From Sphingobium herbicidovorans (lineage in GTDB: Bacteria > Pseudomonadota > Alphaproteobacteria > Sphingomonadales > Sphingomonadaceae), in assembly GCF_002080435.1 (NCBI RefSeq), contig NZ_CP020538.1:2413501-2477500 (forward strand): a DNA stretch of 64,000 nucleotides, written 5' to 3'. Shown in pieces: positions 37,660 through 45,899 of the stretch (position 1 is its first letter; each line of letters begins with the position of its first letter). The position numbers were made by a program, and so were the translations under genes. The notes below the pieces were generated by a model. It saw only the letters and a list, made by a program, of their open reading frames with translations. It searched no databases and had not been told where the DNA came from.

Positions 37660-39387
37660 TTGTCCCTCTATATCCGCTTCACCGCCCATCTAAACGCCGT
37701 GCTCGATGCGCTGGAGGCTGACGGCACGCTGCCCGCAGGTCTCAACCGCAAGCCCGTCACGGTCGAACCGCCCCGCGACGCGAGCCATGGCGACCTCGCC
37801 ACCAACGCGGCGATGGTCCTCGCCAAGCCTGCGGGCGCCAATCCCCGCGCGCTGGCTGAAAAGATCGTCGCTGGCCTCGAAAAGCTCGAAGAGGTGGAAA
37901 GCGCCGCCATCGCCGGGCCCGGCTTCATCAACATGAAGCTGACCGACGCGACCTGGCGCGCCGAACTCGCCGCCATTCATGCCGAGGCGCAGGATTATGG
38001 CCGATCCGACACGGGGCAGGGCGTCACCGTCAACATCGAATATGTCTCCGCCAATCCCACTGGCCCCATGCACATGGGCCACTGCCGGGGCGCGGTGGTG
38101 GGTGATGCGCTGGCCACCCTGCTCGAATATATCGGGCACAAGGTCATCCGCGAATATTATATCAATGATGCAGGGGGCCAGGTCGATGTCCTCGCCCGCT
38201 CCGCGCATGTCCGTTATCGCGAAGCGCTAGGCGAAGATGTGGGCGCTATTCCCGAAGGTCTCTATCCCGGCGACTATCTGGTCCCAGTCGGCCAGGCGCT
38301 CGCCGCCGAATATGGCGACAAATATGTCTCCGCGCCCGAAGACGATTGGCTAGCCCTGTTCCGTACCAGGGCCGTCGCCGCGATGATGGTGATGATCCGC
38401 AGCGATCTCGCCCTGCTGGGCATTCACCACGACATTTTCTCTTCGGAAGCTGAACTGCAAGCCGCCGGAAAGCCGGAAGCCGCCGAACAATGGCTCCGCG
38501 CGCACGACCTGGTCTATGACGGCGTGCTCGAAGCGCCCAAGGGCGAAACGCCCGAAGATTGGGAGCCGGTCGAACTCCCGCTGTTCCGCTCGACCAGATT
38601 CGGCGACGATCAGGACCGGCCGATCAAGAAATCCAACGGCAGCTGGACCTATTTCGGCGCCGACATGGCCTATCATTTCCAGAAGGCCCAGTCCGCCGAC
38701 CAGTTGATCGACATCTGGGGCGCGGATCATGCGGGCACCGTGAAGCGCATCCAGGCCGCCGTCGCCGCGTTGACAGAAGGCAAGGCGCGCTTCGACGTCA
38801 AGCTCATCCAGATGGTCCGCCTGCTGCGCGATGGCGAGCCGGTAAAGATGTCCAAACGCGCGGGCAATTTCGTGACGCTTGCCGATGTCGTGCGCGAAGT
38901 GGGCAAGGATGTGGTCCGCTTCACCATGCTGACGCGCAAGGCCGATGCCCAGATGGACTTCGACTTCGCCAAGGTGGTGGAGGCGTCGAAGGATAATCCG
39001 GTCTTCTACGTCCAATATGCCCACGCCCGCATTTCCTCGCTCGGCCGCCGCGCGGAGGAGAGCGGAATTGCACTTCCTGCGCCCGATCTGTCCCTTCTTG
39101 GGACTGCGGAACTTAGCCTTGTTAAGTTAGCGGCGCAGTTCCCCCGGGTGGTGGAGGGGGCGGCATCGGCCCGCGAACCGCATAGAATAGCATTTTATCT
39201 CAACGACTTGGCTTCGGAGTTCCACAGCTGGTGGAATTTGGGCAACGACAATCCGCGTGCGCGTGTCATCCTTACGGACGATCCGCATACAACTTCCGCA
39301 CGGCTTTTCTTAAGCCGCGGAATCGGGCAGATCATCCGTAATGGCCTTGCCCTTATGGGCGTGGCCGCGCTGACGGAAATGCAATAG
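37660..39387 (+). CDS. argS: Arginyl-tRNA synthetase
   Basis: Class I synthetase charging tRNA-Arg, 575 residues. The Arg-tRNA N-terminal domain starts LSLYIRFTAHLNAVLDAL; the HIGH motif is HMGHCRG (in ANPTGPMHMGHCRGAVVGD, about residue 125) and the KMSKS motif is KMSKRAGNFVTL (about 395). The DALR anticodon domain ends the protein. The start is TTG 37660, with AGGAAAG nine bases upstream; longer in-frame codons run into the intergenic repeat. Followed 19 bp later by the SPOR gene. Confidence 0.96.
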   Translation: MSLYIRFTAHLNAVLDALEADGTLPAGLNRKPVTVEPPRDASHGDLATNAAMVLAKPAGANPRALAEKIVAGLEKLEEVESAAIAGPGFINMKLTDATWRAELAAIHAEAQDYGRSDTGQGVTVNIEYVSANPTGPMHMGHCRGAVVGDALATLLEYIGHKVIREYYINDAGGQVDVLARSAHVRYREALGEDVGAIPEGLYPGDYLVPVGQALAAEYGDKYVSAPEDDWLALFRTRAVAAMMVMIRSDLALLGIHHDIFSSEAELQAAGKPEAAEQWLRAHDLVYDGVLEAPKGETPEDWEPVELPLFRSTRFGDDQDRPIKKSNGSWTYFGADMAYHFQKAQSADQLIDIWGADHAGTVKRIQAAVAALTEGKARFDVKLIQMVRLLRDGEPVKMSKRAGNFVTLADVVREVGKDVVRFTMLTRKADAQMDFDFAKVVEASKDNPVFYVQYAHARISSLGRRAEESGIALPAPDLSLLGTAELSLVKLAAQFPRVVEGAASAREPHRIAFYLNDLASEFHSWWNLGNDNPRARVILTDDPHTTSARLFLSRGIGQIIRNGLALMGVAALTEMQ

Positions 39388-39406
39388 CCAGGCGGAGGCA
39401 GGAAAG

Positions 39407-40117
39407 ATGGGCGACTTTGCGAGGGGGCGGCTCGACCTCGACGACGACGAGCGTCTGCCCTGGCTCGAGCCCGGTATCGAGGATGAAGAGGAGGAAGGGC
39501 TTTCCCCCGTCCGGCTCCTCGGCTTCATTTTCGTTGCCCTGATCCTGCTGGGGGGCGTCGTTGGCGGCGTCTGGCTGCTCAAGAATCGCGCCGTCGATAA
39601 TGGCGAAGGCAAGCTGATCGCCGCGCCCGCAGGTGATTACAAAGTTCCCGCTGCCGAGGCGGACGCCAAGAAGTTTGAAGGCGAAGGCGACGCCAGCTTC
39701 GCCGCCAGCGAAGGGGTCGCCCAAGACGGCCGTATCGATCCGAGCCGCGTGCCCGAAGCGCCGCTCACGCGCACCAGCCCGGCTGGAACGCCTCAACCTG
39801 TACCCGGCAAGCCTTCGCAGACCGTGACGGCAAGGGTTGCCGACGAAACCAACGTACGCCCTGCGGCCAGCCAGCCAGCCCGGACCGGCGGCACAGTGAT
39901 TCAGCTTGGGGCCTATGGCAGCCAGTCTGGCGCGCGCGACGCCTGGACCCGGCTCTCCAAACGGTTCGCCTATCTCGCGCCGCTCACCATGTCGGTCGAA
40001 CCGACGCAGGTCGGCGGCAGCACCCTCTACCGCCTCCGCGCGACTGCGGGTGGGCAAGCGAATACCTTGTGCGGCAAGCTCAAGGTCGCCGGGGAAAGCT
40101 GCATCGTCGTGAATTAG
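39407..40117 (+). CDS. SPOR-domain membrane protein
   Basis: A 236-residue bitopic protein. A short acidic cytosolic head (DDDERLPWLEPGIEDEEEE) precedes one helix (LLGFIFVALILLGGVVGGVWLL, about 37-58), a flexible linker rich in Ala, Pro and Glu, and a C-terminal SPOR domain starting IQLGAYGSQSGARDAWTRLSKRF near 166. SPOR domains bind denuded glycan at the septum. It lies directly upstream of nagZ, a position common in alphaproteobacteria. ATG 39407 has a GGAGG-type site. The cell-division role is inferred from the domain. Confidence 0.9.
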   Translation: MGDFARGRLDLDDDERLPWLEPGIEDEEEEGLSPVRLLGFIFVALILLGGVVGGVWLLKNRAVDNGEGKLIAAPAGDYKVPAAEADAKKFEGEGDASFAASEGVAQDGRIDPSRVPEAPLTRTSPAGTPQPVPGKPSQTVTARVADETNVRPAASQPARTGGTVIQLGAYGSQSGARDAWTRLSKRFAYLAPLTMSVEPTQVGGSTLYRLRATAGGQANTLCGKLKVAGESCIVVN

Positions 40118-40129
40118 GTTTTGATCGCT

Positions 40130-40166
40130 CCCTTCGACAGGTGAGCGCGTTAAACCCCTTCGACAG
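40130..40166. repeat. Two partial copies of the intergenic TTCGACAG repeat
   Basis: CCCTTCGACAGG at 40130 and CCCCTTCGACAG at 40155 match the same core repeat as the element at 37.6 kb. They look like remnants between the SPOR gene and nagZ. No function is visible. Confidence 0.4.
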
Positions 40167-40196
40167 CGCGCGCCTTCGCGGCTACCATCGCTCCCC

Positions 40197-41210
40197 ATGA
40201 AACCGGTAATCTTCGGCCTCTCGAGCGAAACCATCACCCCTGACGAGCGCGCCTTTTTCGCTGAAGCGCAGCCCGCAGGCTATATCCTCTTTCGCCGCAA
40301 CATTGCCGGTCGCGACCAGTTGCGGGCGCTCACCGACGACCTGCGCGCGCTGCATGGCCGCGACGACCTGCTCATCATGATCGATCAGGAAGGAGGACGC
40401 GTCGCTCGCATGCAGGCGCCCGTCTGGCCCAGCTTTCCGCCCGGCGCCGTGTTCGACCGTCTCTATGACCTTGCGCCATCCAGCGCGATCGCCGCCGCCC
40501 GCGCCAACGCGCACGCCATTGCCGTCACCCTCGCCGAAGCTGGCATCACCGTCGATGCGCTGCCCCTGCTCGACGTCAGGCAGGACGGCGCGAGCGACAT
40601 CATGGGCGACCGGACGCTGGGCGCTGAACCCATGCGCGTCGCCGCGCTTGGCCGGGCGGTGATCGAAGGCCTTGCCCAGGGCGGCGTGGTGGGCATCGTC
40701 AAGCATATGCCGGGCCACGGCCGCGCCATGGTGGACAGTCATCATGAATTGCCGATCGTGACGGCGGACGAAGACGCGCTGACGACTGACCTTGCCCCGT
40801 TTCAGGCGCTGAAAGATGCGCCCATCGGCATGACCGCCCATGTCGTCTATACCGCCTGGGATCCGGACCTTCCGGCCAGCCTGTCCGCGTCGGTCATCGA
40901 CATGGTCATTCGCCAGCGCATCGGCTTCGACGGCCTGCTCATGTCCGACGATCTCGATATGAAGGCGTTGAAGGGCAGCATCCCCGAACTTGCCGCCGGG
41001 GTTGTGGCTGCGGGATGCGATCTGGCGCTCAATTGCTGGGGCAGGATGGACGACATGATCGGCATCGCCAATCTCCTGCCCGACATCAGCGCCGAATCGA
41101 AGGCGCGGCTGGATCGGGCCATGGCGCACGCCAGCCTCGTCCAGGAAAGCCCGCCGCTCGACCAGCTTCTCGCCACGCGCGACACGCTGCTCGCACTGGT
41201 CCCTGCGTGA
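40197..41210 (+). CDS. nagZ: Beta-N-acetylhexosaminidase NagZ (GH3)
   Basis: Cytosolic enzyme of peptidoglycan recycling that removes GlcNAc from 1,6-anhydro-muropeptides. The 337-residue GH3 protein has IMIDQEGGRVARM, the catalytic acid/base loop KHMPGHGRAMVDSHHELP (about residue 172) and the nucleophile Asp in GLLMSDDLDMKAL (about 248). Length is typical. ATG 40197. In alphaproteobacteria it sits between the SPOR gene and scpA, as here. Confidence 0.95.
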   Translation: MKPVIFGLSSETITPDERAFFAEAQPAGYILFRRNIAGRDQLRALTDDLRALHGRDDLLIMIDQEGGRVARMQAPVWPSFPPGAVFDRLYDLAPSSAIAAARANAHAIAVTLAEAGITVDALPLLDVRQDGASDIMGDRTLGAEPMRVAALGRAVIEGLAQGGVVGIVKHMPGHGRAMVDSHHELPIVTADEDALTTDLAPFQALKDAPIGMTAHVVYTAWDPDLPASLSASVIDMVIRQRIGFDGLLMSDDLDMKALKGSIPELAAGVVAAGCDLALNCWGRMDDMIGIANLLPDISAESKARLDRAMAHASLVQESPPLDQLLATRDTLLALVPA

Positions 41211-41389
41211 ACGGCGGCCCTGTCATATATATCGCGCACTCGGCGGCGCTGCGGGGCGAAAGCCTTTCCGCGTCCCGCCAGTTGACCGCAGCGGCGGGTC
41301 GCGCCCGCTGTCCAGTCCTCCGCGCCTCCGCGTTTCCGCGTGAAACCCCTTTAGCCACAACGGCTTTCCGGCGCCGGACGGCCTGAAAC

Positions 41390-42172
41390 GTGGACGACCT
41401 CTTCATCCCGCCGCCTCCACCGCGCGACGACATGCTCACGGTCAGCTTCGACAGCTGGGAAGGCCCGCTCGATCTGCTGCTCGCCCTTGCGCGCAGCCAG
41501 AAGGTCGATCTGCGCGAAATTTCACTCCTCGCGCTGGTCGAACAATATCTGACCTACATCGAAGGCGCGCGTAAGCTGAAGCTGGAACTGGCCGCCGACT
41601 ATCTGGTGATGGCCGCCTGGCTCGCCTACCTCAAATCGTCGCTGCTGCTGCCCAAGCAGGCGCAGCCCGATCCCAGTCCCGAGGAACTGGCGCTCCGCCT
41701 TCAATTGCGGCTCCAGCGCCTTCACGCCATGCGCGAGGCGGGCGCGCGGCTGATGGCGCGCGATCGCGTGGGCCGCGACGTTTTCGTCCGTCCCCGCCCA
41801 GAAGGTTTGCGCCTTGTCCGCAAGGCGAAATGGGCGGCCAGCCTCTATGACCTGATCCAATCCTATGGTCAGCTGCGCGCCCGGACGCAGCCGGTCGTCC
41901 ACATGGTCGCCGCGCGCCCTGTCATGACGCTGGATGAAGCGATCCAGCGGGTTGGCGCGCTGGTCGGGTCGGCAATCGACTGGACCGCGCTTGAATCCTT
42001 CCTGCCCGATGGTCAGGACGGGCCAATGGGGCGGTCGGCGCTCGCCAGCAGTTTCGTCGCCGCGCTGGAACTGGCGCGGCAGGGTCGCCTGGAAATCCAG
42101 CAGGACGGGATTTTCGAACCCATCTATGTGCGCGCTGCGCTGCCGGACCAGAGTGGGGGAAGCCTGTTGTGA
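41390..42172 (+). CDS. scpA: Segregation and condensation protein A
   Basis: Kleisin subunit that bridges the SMC heads in chromosome organisation. The 260-residue protein has the family signature DSWEGPLDLLLALARSQKVDLREISLLALVEQYL near residue 21-54, then AADYLVMAAWLAYLKSSLLLP, and a winged-helix C-terminus with GRLEIQQDGIFEPIYVR. It starts with GTG 41390 and shares its TGA with the scpB ATG by one base. The 179 bp between nagZ and scpA have no gene that I can support. Confidence 0.93.
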   Translation: MDDLFIPPPPPRDDMLTVSFDSWEGPLDLLLALARSQKVDLREISLLALVEQYLTYIEGARKLKLELAADYLVMAAWLAYLKSSLLLPKQAQPDPSPEELALRLQLRLQRLHAMREAGARLMARDRVGRDVFVRPRPEGLRLVRKAKWAASLYDLIQSYGQLRARTQPVVHMVAARPVMTLDEAIQRVGALVGSAIDWTALESFLPDGQDGPMGRSALASSFVAALELARQGRLEIQQDGIFEPIYVRAALPDQSGGSLL

Positions 42173-42762
42173 TGCAAGAGCCCGATGATTTTCTGCGCGC
42201 CGTGGAGGCCGCGCTGTTCGTCGCCGAAACACCGCTCAGCCCCGCCGAACTGCGGCTGCATGTGGGGGAGGCGGGTGATCTGGCTGCCGCCCTTGCCGAC
42301 TTGTCGGCGCATTATGCGGGGCGCGGCATCAATCTGGTGGAGCGGGGCGGGCGCTGGCATTTTCAGACGGCGGCCGACCTTGCCCATATCCTGCGGCGCG
42401 AAAAGGACGAGACGCGAAAGCTGTCCCGCGCGGCGATGGAAACGCTGGCGATCATTGCCTATCATGAACCCGTCAGCCGGGCCGAGGTAGAGGCTATTCG
42501 CGGCGTCCAGGTGGCGAAGGGGACGCTCGACGTCCTGATGGAGGCCGGGTGGGTGCGGCCCGCCGGGCGGCGCGAAGTACCTGGCCGCCCCCTTATCTAT
42601 GCGACGACAAACGAATTTCTGTCACATTTCGGGCTTAGCAGCCGCCGGGACTTGCCGGGGGTGGACGATCTGCGCGCTGCCGGATTGCTTGATCCGGTCG
42701 ATCTCGCACTGGAGGGGCTGGGCGCCCAATCCGTTCTGGAAAATGATGAGGAAGAAGCCTAA
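42172..42762 (+). CDS. scpB: Segregation and condensation protein B
   Basis: SMC-ScpAB complex subunit, 196 residues with two winged-helix domains. The sequence shows VEAALFVAETPLSPAELRLHV near residue 10 and the hallmark RAAMETLAIIAYHEPVSRAEVEAIRGV near 90-116, followed by GRPLIYATTNEFLSHFGLSSRRDLP. ATG 42172 overlaps the scpA stop by one base, implying coupling. It is followed by tatA with a 28-bp gap. Confidence 0.95.
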   Translation: MQEPDDFLRAVEAALFVAETPLSPAELRLHVGEAGDLAAALADLSAHYAGRGINLVERGGRWHFQTAADLAHILRREKDETRKLSRAAMETLAIIAYHEPVSRAEVEAIRGVQVAKGTLDVLMEAGWVRPAGRREVPGRPLIYATTNEFLSHFGLSSRRDLPGVDDLRAAGLLDPVDLALEGLGAQSVLENDEEEA

Positions 42763-42790
42763 AAGGGGCTTCGTTTCAGGAGAAAGTTAA

Positions 42791-43033
42791 ATGGGTTCCT
42801 TTTCGCTGATGCACTGGGTCATCGTTCTCCTGGTGGTCATGCTGCTGTTCGGCGGCGGCCGGATCTCGGGGCTGATGGGTGACGTCGCCAAGGGTATCAA
42901 GAGCTTCAAGAAGGGCATGGCCGACGATGATGACGACGTCACGTCCGCAAAGCCCGCGACCCGGATCGAAGGCCATCGCGTGCCCGAACAGGATGCGCCT
43001 AGCGCGACCACGGAAGAAAAGACCAAGGCCTGA
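42791..43033 (+). CDS. tatA: Sec-independent translocase subunit TatA
   Basis: Forms the variable pore of the twin-arginine export system. The 80-residue protein has the short N-terminal helix [25 protein letters not shown], the amphipathic helix with [10 protein letters not shown], and an acidic tail rich in Asp. ATG 42791 has AGGAG upstream. It starts tatABC, in which the genes are 31 bp apart (tatA-tatB) and 4 bp overlapped (tatB-tatC). Confidence 0.95.
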   Translation: MGSFSLMHWVIVLLVVMLLFGGGRISGLMGDVAKGIKSFKKGMADDDDDVTSAKPATRIEGHRVPEQDAPSATTEEKTKA

Positions 43034-43064
43034 TTTTCGTTTCACGCCCAAACGGTAGGCGCGC

Positions 43065-43499
43065 ATGTTCGATATCGGTTCGACCGAACTTCTGCTGATC
43101 GTGATCATCGCGGTGATCGTCATAGGTCCAAAGGATTTGCCGCGCGCGCTTTACAAGGTGGGTCAGGTCCTTGGGAAGGCGCGCGGCATGGCGCGCCATT
43201 TCCGCACGGGGATCGACGCCATGGTGCGCGAAGTCGAAGTGGAAGAGCTCGAAAAAAAATGGGCCGACCAGAACAAGCGGATCATGCAGGAACATCCGGC
43301 TGAACCGTCTTCCGCTCCGGCGATGGAGCCGCTGGCGACGACATCTGCCGCCGCCGCGCCGGTTGCCGAAGCATCTCCGCCTCCCTTCGTCGCTCAGTCG
43401 GCCCCTGCCGTTGCTGAGCCCAAGCCCGCAGCTGCCGCGGACGGGCCGCCCTATATCGCGGCGCAATCGGCTACAGGTAAGGGCGACGCTCCGGCATGA
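43065..43499 (+). CDS. tatB: Sec-independent translocase subunit TatB
   Basis: Docks Tat substrates with TatC. The 144-residue protein starts [20 protein letters not shown], with the TatB-type Glu in the membrane helix, then [26 protein letters not shown] amphipathic helix. The C-terminal half is a low-complexity tail rich in Ala and Pro, typical of alphaproteobacterial TatB. The ATGA overlap with tatC implies translational coupling. Confidence 0.94.
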   Translation: MFDIGSTELLLIVIIAVIVIGPKDLPRALYKVGQVLGKARGMARHFRTGIDAMVREVEVEELEKKWADQNKRIMQEHPAEPSSAPAMEPLATTSAAAAPVAEASPPPFVAQSAPAVAEPKPAAAADGPPYIAAQSATGKGDAPA

Positions 43500-44281
43500 G
43501 GGACATTGACGATACAAAGGCGCCGTTGCTCGACCATCTGATCGAACTGCGGGGCCGGTTGATGAAGTGCGTATGGGCGCTGTTCATCACGGGAGCCGTC
43601 TGCTTCTATTTTTCCGACAAGCTGTTCGCCTTCCTCGTCCATCCGCTTAAGGAAGCCTTTGGCGACGGCGGTGGCCGACTGGTCTACACCAAGCTTTACG
43701 AAGCATTTTTCGTTCAGGTGAAGGTCGCGATCTTCGGGGGCTTCTGCCTGTCCTTCCCGATCATCGCCAATCAGCTGTGGGCGTTCGTCGCGCCGGGCCT
43801 CTATGCCAAGGAAAAGAAAGCGCTTTTGCCATTCCTGGTCATGACGCCGGTACTGTTCCTGATGGGCGCCAGCCTCGCTTACTATATCGTGATGCCGACT
43901 GCTTTCCATTTTTTCCTGCAATTTCAAGGAGATAGTGGAGGTCTCCAGGTTGAGGCCCTTCCCAGCACCGACGCATATCTCACTTTAGTCATGCAATTCA
44001 TTCTTGCATTCGGCATCAGCTTCCTGATGCCCGTGCTGCTGATGCTGCTCAACCGGGCAGGCTTCGTCACCCGCGCGCAGCTGATCGGCCTTCGCCGCTA
44101 TATGATCGTCGCCGCGTTCGTCGTCGCCGCCGTCCTCACCCCGCCCGATGTCGTGTCACAGCTCATGCTCGCCATTCCGCTGTTACTGCTGTACGAAATC
44201 ACCATCATCGCGATCTGGTTCACTGACCGCAAACAGGCGCGCAACGCGGCCGCTTCAGACGGCGCGGACCTTTCCACCTGA
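43496..44281 (+). CDS. tatC: Sec-independent translocase subunit TatC
   Basis: Recognises the twin-arginine signal. The 261-residue six-helix protein has the N-terminal [14 protein letters not shown] (conserved HLIELR), [23 protein letters not shown] (Glu of the signal site) and the [12 protein letters not shown] loop. The last helices end [17 protein letters not shown] 43496. Its stop codon overlaps the terminator of the convergent entericidin gene. Confidence 0.97.
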   Translation: MRDIDDTKAPLLDHLIELRGRLMKCVWALFITGAVCFYFSDKLFAFLVHPLKEAFGDGGGRLVYTKLYEAFFVQVKVAIFGGFCLSFPIIANQLWAFVAPGLYAKEKKALLPFLVMTPVLFLMGASLAYYIVMPTAFHFFLQFQGDSGGLQVEALPSTDAYLTLVMQFILAFGISFLMPVLLMLLNRAGFVTRAQLIGLRRYMIVAAFVVAAVLTPPDVVSQLMLAIPLLLLYEITIIAIWFTDRKQARNAAASDGADLST

Positions 44282-44306
44282 AAAAAAGGCCCGCCATCGG
44301 CGAGCC
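44281..44306 (-). terminator. Rho-independent terminator of the entericidin gene
   Basis: On the minus strand GGCTCGCC pairs with GGCGGGCC (one U-G pair, GAT loop) and is followed by T7. It lies about 30 bp after the entericidin stop codon and adjoins the tatC stop codon. Confidence 0.85.
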
Positions 44307-44337
44307 TGCGAGTGTGAGAGCCGCTCTTTTATGATGC

Positions 44338-44466
44338 TTAATCCGCGGCGTCTTCGACGGCCTGGCCAGCGCTTTGGACGTCTTTGCCAGCGCCTTCCAC
44401 GGTGTTGCATGCCGCAACCAGCAGCGAACCTGTAAGAAGCAGGGCGGCAAGGATATTCTTGGTCAT
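44338..44466 (-). CDS. Entericidin A/B family lipoprotein
   Basis: A 42-residue lipoprotein beginning MTKNILAALLLTGSLLVAAC, with the lipobox VAAC and lipidated Cys20, then NTVEGAGKDVQSAGQAVEDAAD, the short hydrophilic helix typical of entericidins. Homologues are small stress-linked envelope lipoproteins of uncertain function. ATG 44466 has GAGGAG six bases upstream; an ATG six bases earlier is too close. On the minus strand upstream, GGAAC (44544-44548), a 16-bp gap and GGTT (44524-44527) approximate the EcfG general-stress promoter. Confidence 0.85.
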   Translation of the reverse strand: MTKNILAALLLTGSLLVAACNTVEGAGKDVQSAGQAVEDAAD

Positions 44467-44595
44467 GTTCATCTCCTCTAAAAATCTGAGCCGGATGGCC
44501 GCGCTATCCGGCGGCTGAGGGAGAACCCACGGCCAGGAATTACGTTCCGCAGCCGGAAATATCTCTGATTACTGGGAAATTTGCCCCATATAATC

Positions 44596-44647
44596 TGAGC
44601 CCGGAACGCGTCGGGGGGGGAGAAACGTTCCGGGCTCATGTTTTTTT
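44596..44647 (+). terminator. 13-bp hairpin plus T7 with no upstream gene (possible end of a small RNA)
   Basis: TGAGCCCGGAACG at 44596-44608 pairs perfectly with 44626-44638, leaving a 17-nt loop that includes a run of eight G; T7 begins at 44641. This is a textbook intrinsic terminator on the plus strand, but the nearest plus-strand gene upstream is tatC, 315 bp away and already facing a terminator. A plus-strand small RNA ending here, or read-through from tatC, could explain it. On the minus strand the loop is C-rich. Confidence 0.55.
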
Positions 44648-44683
44648 GGATAGCAAGAGCGGGGGGCAAAAGATTTGCTATCC
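44648..44683. repeat. Second hairpin with a G/C-run loop
   Basis: GGATAGCAA at 44648-44656 pairs with TTGCTATCC at 44675-44683; the loop contains six consecutive G on the plus strand. It directly follows the T-run of the preceding hairpin. On the minus strand the two loops would expose C-rich sequences. I do not see a U-run after it on either strand. Confidence 0.5.
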
Positions 44684-44809
44684 GGTATGCAGAACCCATC
44701 AAAACCGCATTTGGTTCCGCCATCCTCCACAAACGCATTTTTTTATTATCATTTATATTCAATTGGTTGCCGCGATAGCTCTGAGAAGAGTTATAAAAAT
44801 CCCTGCTAT

Positions 44810-45729
44810 TCAGATCAGTGGGCGCCCGCTGTTCCGATATTCCGGCCTTATAGTGGATGGGGGAAGATCGTCCTGCACATCTGGTGTGATCGAGGCGGGA
44901 GGCGGATTGCGCACTTCGTCGGTTGGCGGGGCATTGCGTTCCGTAGCAACGGCCTCCGACGGCCAGCTTCGTCTGGCGGGCCCCGACTGATGCTCTTGGC
45001 CGGAATAGGGCACTCGAAACGCCACCTGGGTCCCGTGAAAGCCGGGACTGCGGTAGAAGATATGTGCGCCGATCACTGCAACCGGCCGCTTTGACGCAGC
45101 CCAGGAGGGCCTGACCGCCAAGGTATGATAGAAAGTGGCCAAGCCGACGGGAGCGTATACCCGGCCCGCGAGCGCCTGCTCGGCGATTCGGCGGGCGCGC
45201 ATCCAGCTTTGCAAATCGCTTGGCCGCGCCATCGAGCCATCGCAACTGAAGGTGAATTGGCAGCGCAGGTCGGCTCGTTCCGAACCCTCATACACTACCC
45301 CGCATACGCTATGCGGCCAAAGGGGGCTGCGGACGCGATTGAGCACGACCTGAGCAACGGCGCGCTGCCCTTCTTCAGGCTCATTGCCGGCCTCATAATA
45401 GATTGCGGACGTCAGGCAGTTGACTGCGCGATAGGCGTCCAGGGGGTCAGTCCACGGAATACGCTCACCGGCGCAGCCGGAACAGTTTCCAGCCTAAGCA
45501 CGTGCTTGCTGCTCCCCGCAATTGCCGGCGGATCCTGAAACATATCGTCGGCAAAGAAATAGGCCGACCCGGGAAAGTTTTCGCCCGGCATCTCCGCGCC
45601 CTCGTTTCTTCCCGATGCATCGGCCAGCACATCGAGTGGCGCGGCCGTGATCAGGCGCGGGACGGCGACCGCCATCAGCGCCAGAGCGGCGAATGCCGCA
45701 TGTCGCAACTGCCCGGCCCGGATATGCAA
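44810..45729 (-). pseudogene. SleB-type cell wall hydrolase, frameshifted
   Basis: Two minus-strand frames together make one SleB-type hydrolase. The first runs from TTG 45729 (AGAGGTGA upstream) with a signal peptide and GAEMPGENFPGSAYFF, and stops at 45412. The second carries DPLDAYRAVNCLTSAIYYEA (catalytic Glu in YYEA), EEGQRAVAQVVLNRV, CGVVYEGSE, QFTFSCDGS and IGAHIFYRS to TGA 44810. The switch is at a five-base run (G5 on the plus strand, 45442-45446). One more base there would restore SVFRGLTPLDAYRAVNC. A real mutation or an assembly error are both possible. If intact it would hydrolyse peptidoglycan in the periplasm. Confidence 0.75.
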
Positions 45730-45899
45730 GCCAGATCACCTCTTGAATCAACTGCGGCAAGAGCGCCGCGTGGACGAATTAGCGCAAAAGCATTGCCACT
45801 TTCTTCTCATCAGTCCGTTCCGACGGCGGCATTGCAAACGGCGCTTGGGGCAGATCAGCATTCCCTTGCTTGGCAAGCGTGCATCCCCTCCGCTATGCG

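Larger units (their letters stand above)
44467..44809. other. 343-bp gene-free gap with tandem hairpins, AT-rich in its right third
   Basis: I find no protein gene here. It contains the entericidin promoter region at its left end, a TATAAT hexamer at 44589-44594, two strong hairpins (44596-44638 and 44648-44683, entered separately), and a distinctly AT-rich stretch from about 44735 to 44805 in an otherwise GC-rich chromosome. It may hold a small RNA or be a remnant of a lost gene. Confidence 0.5.
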
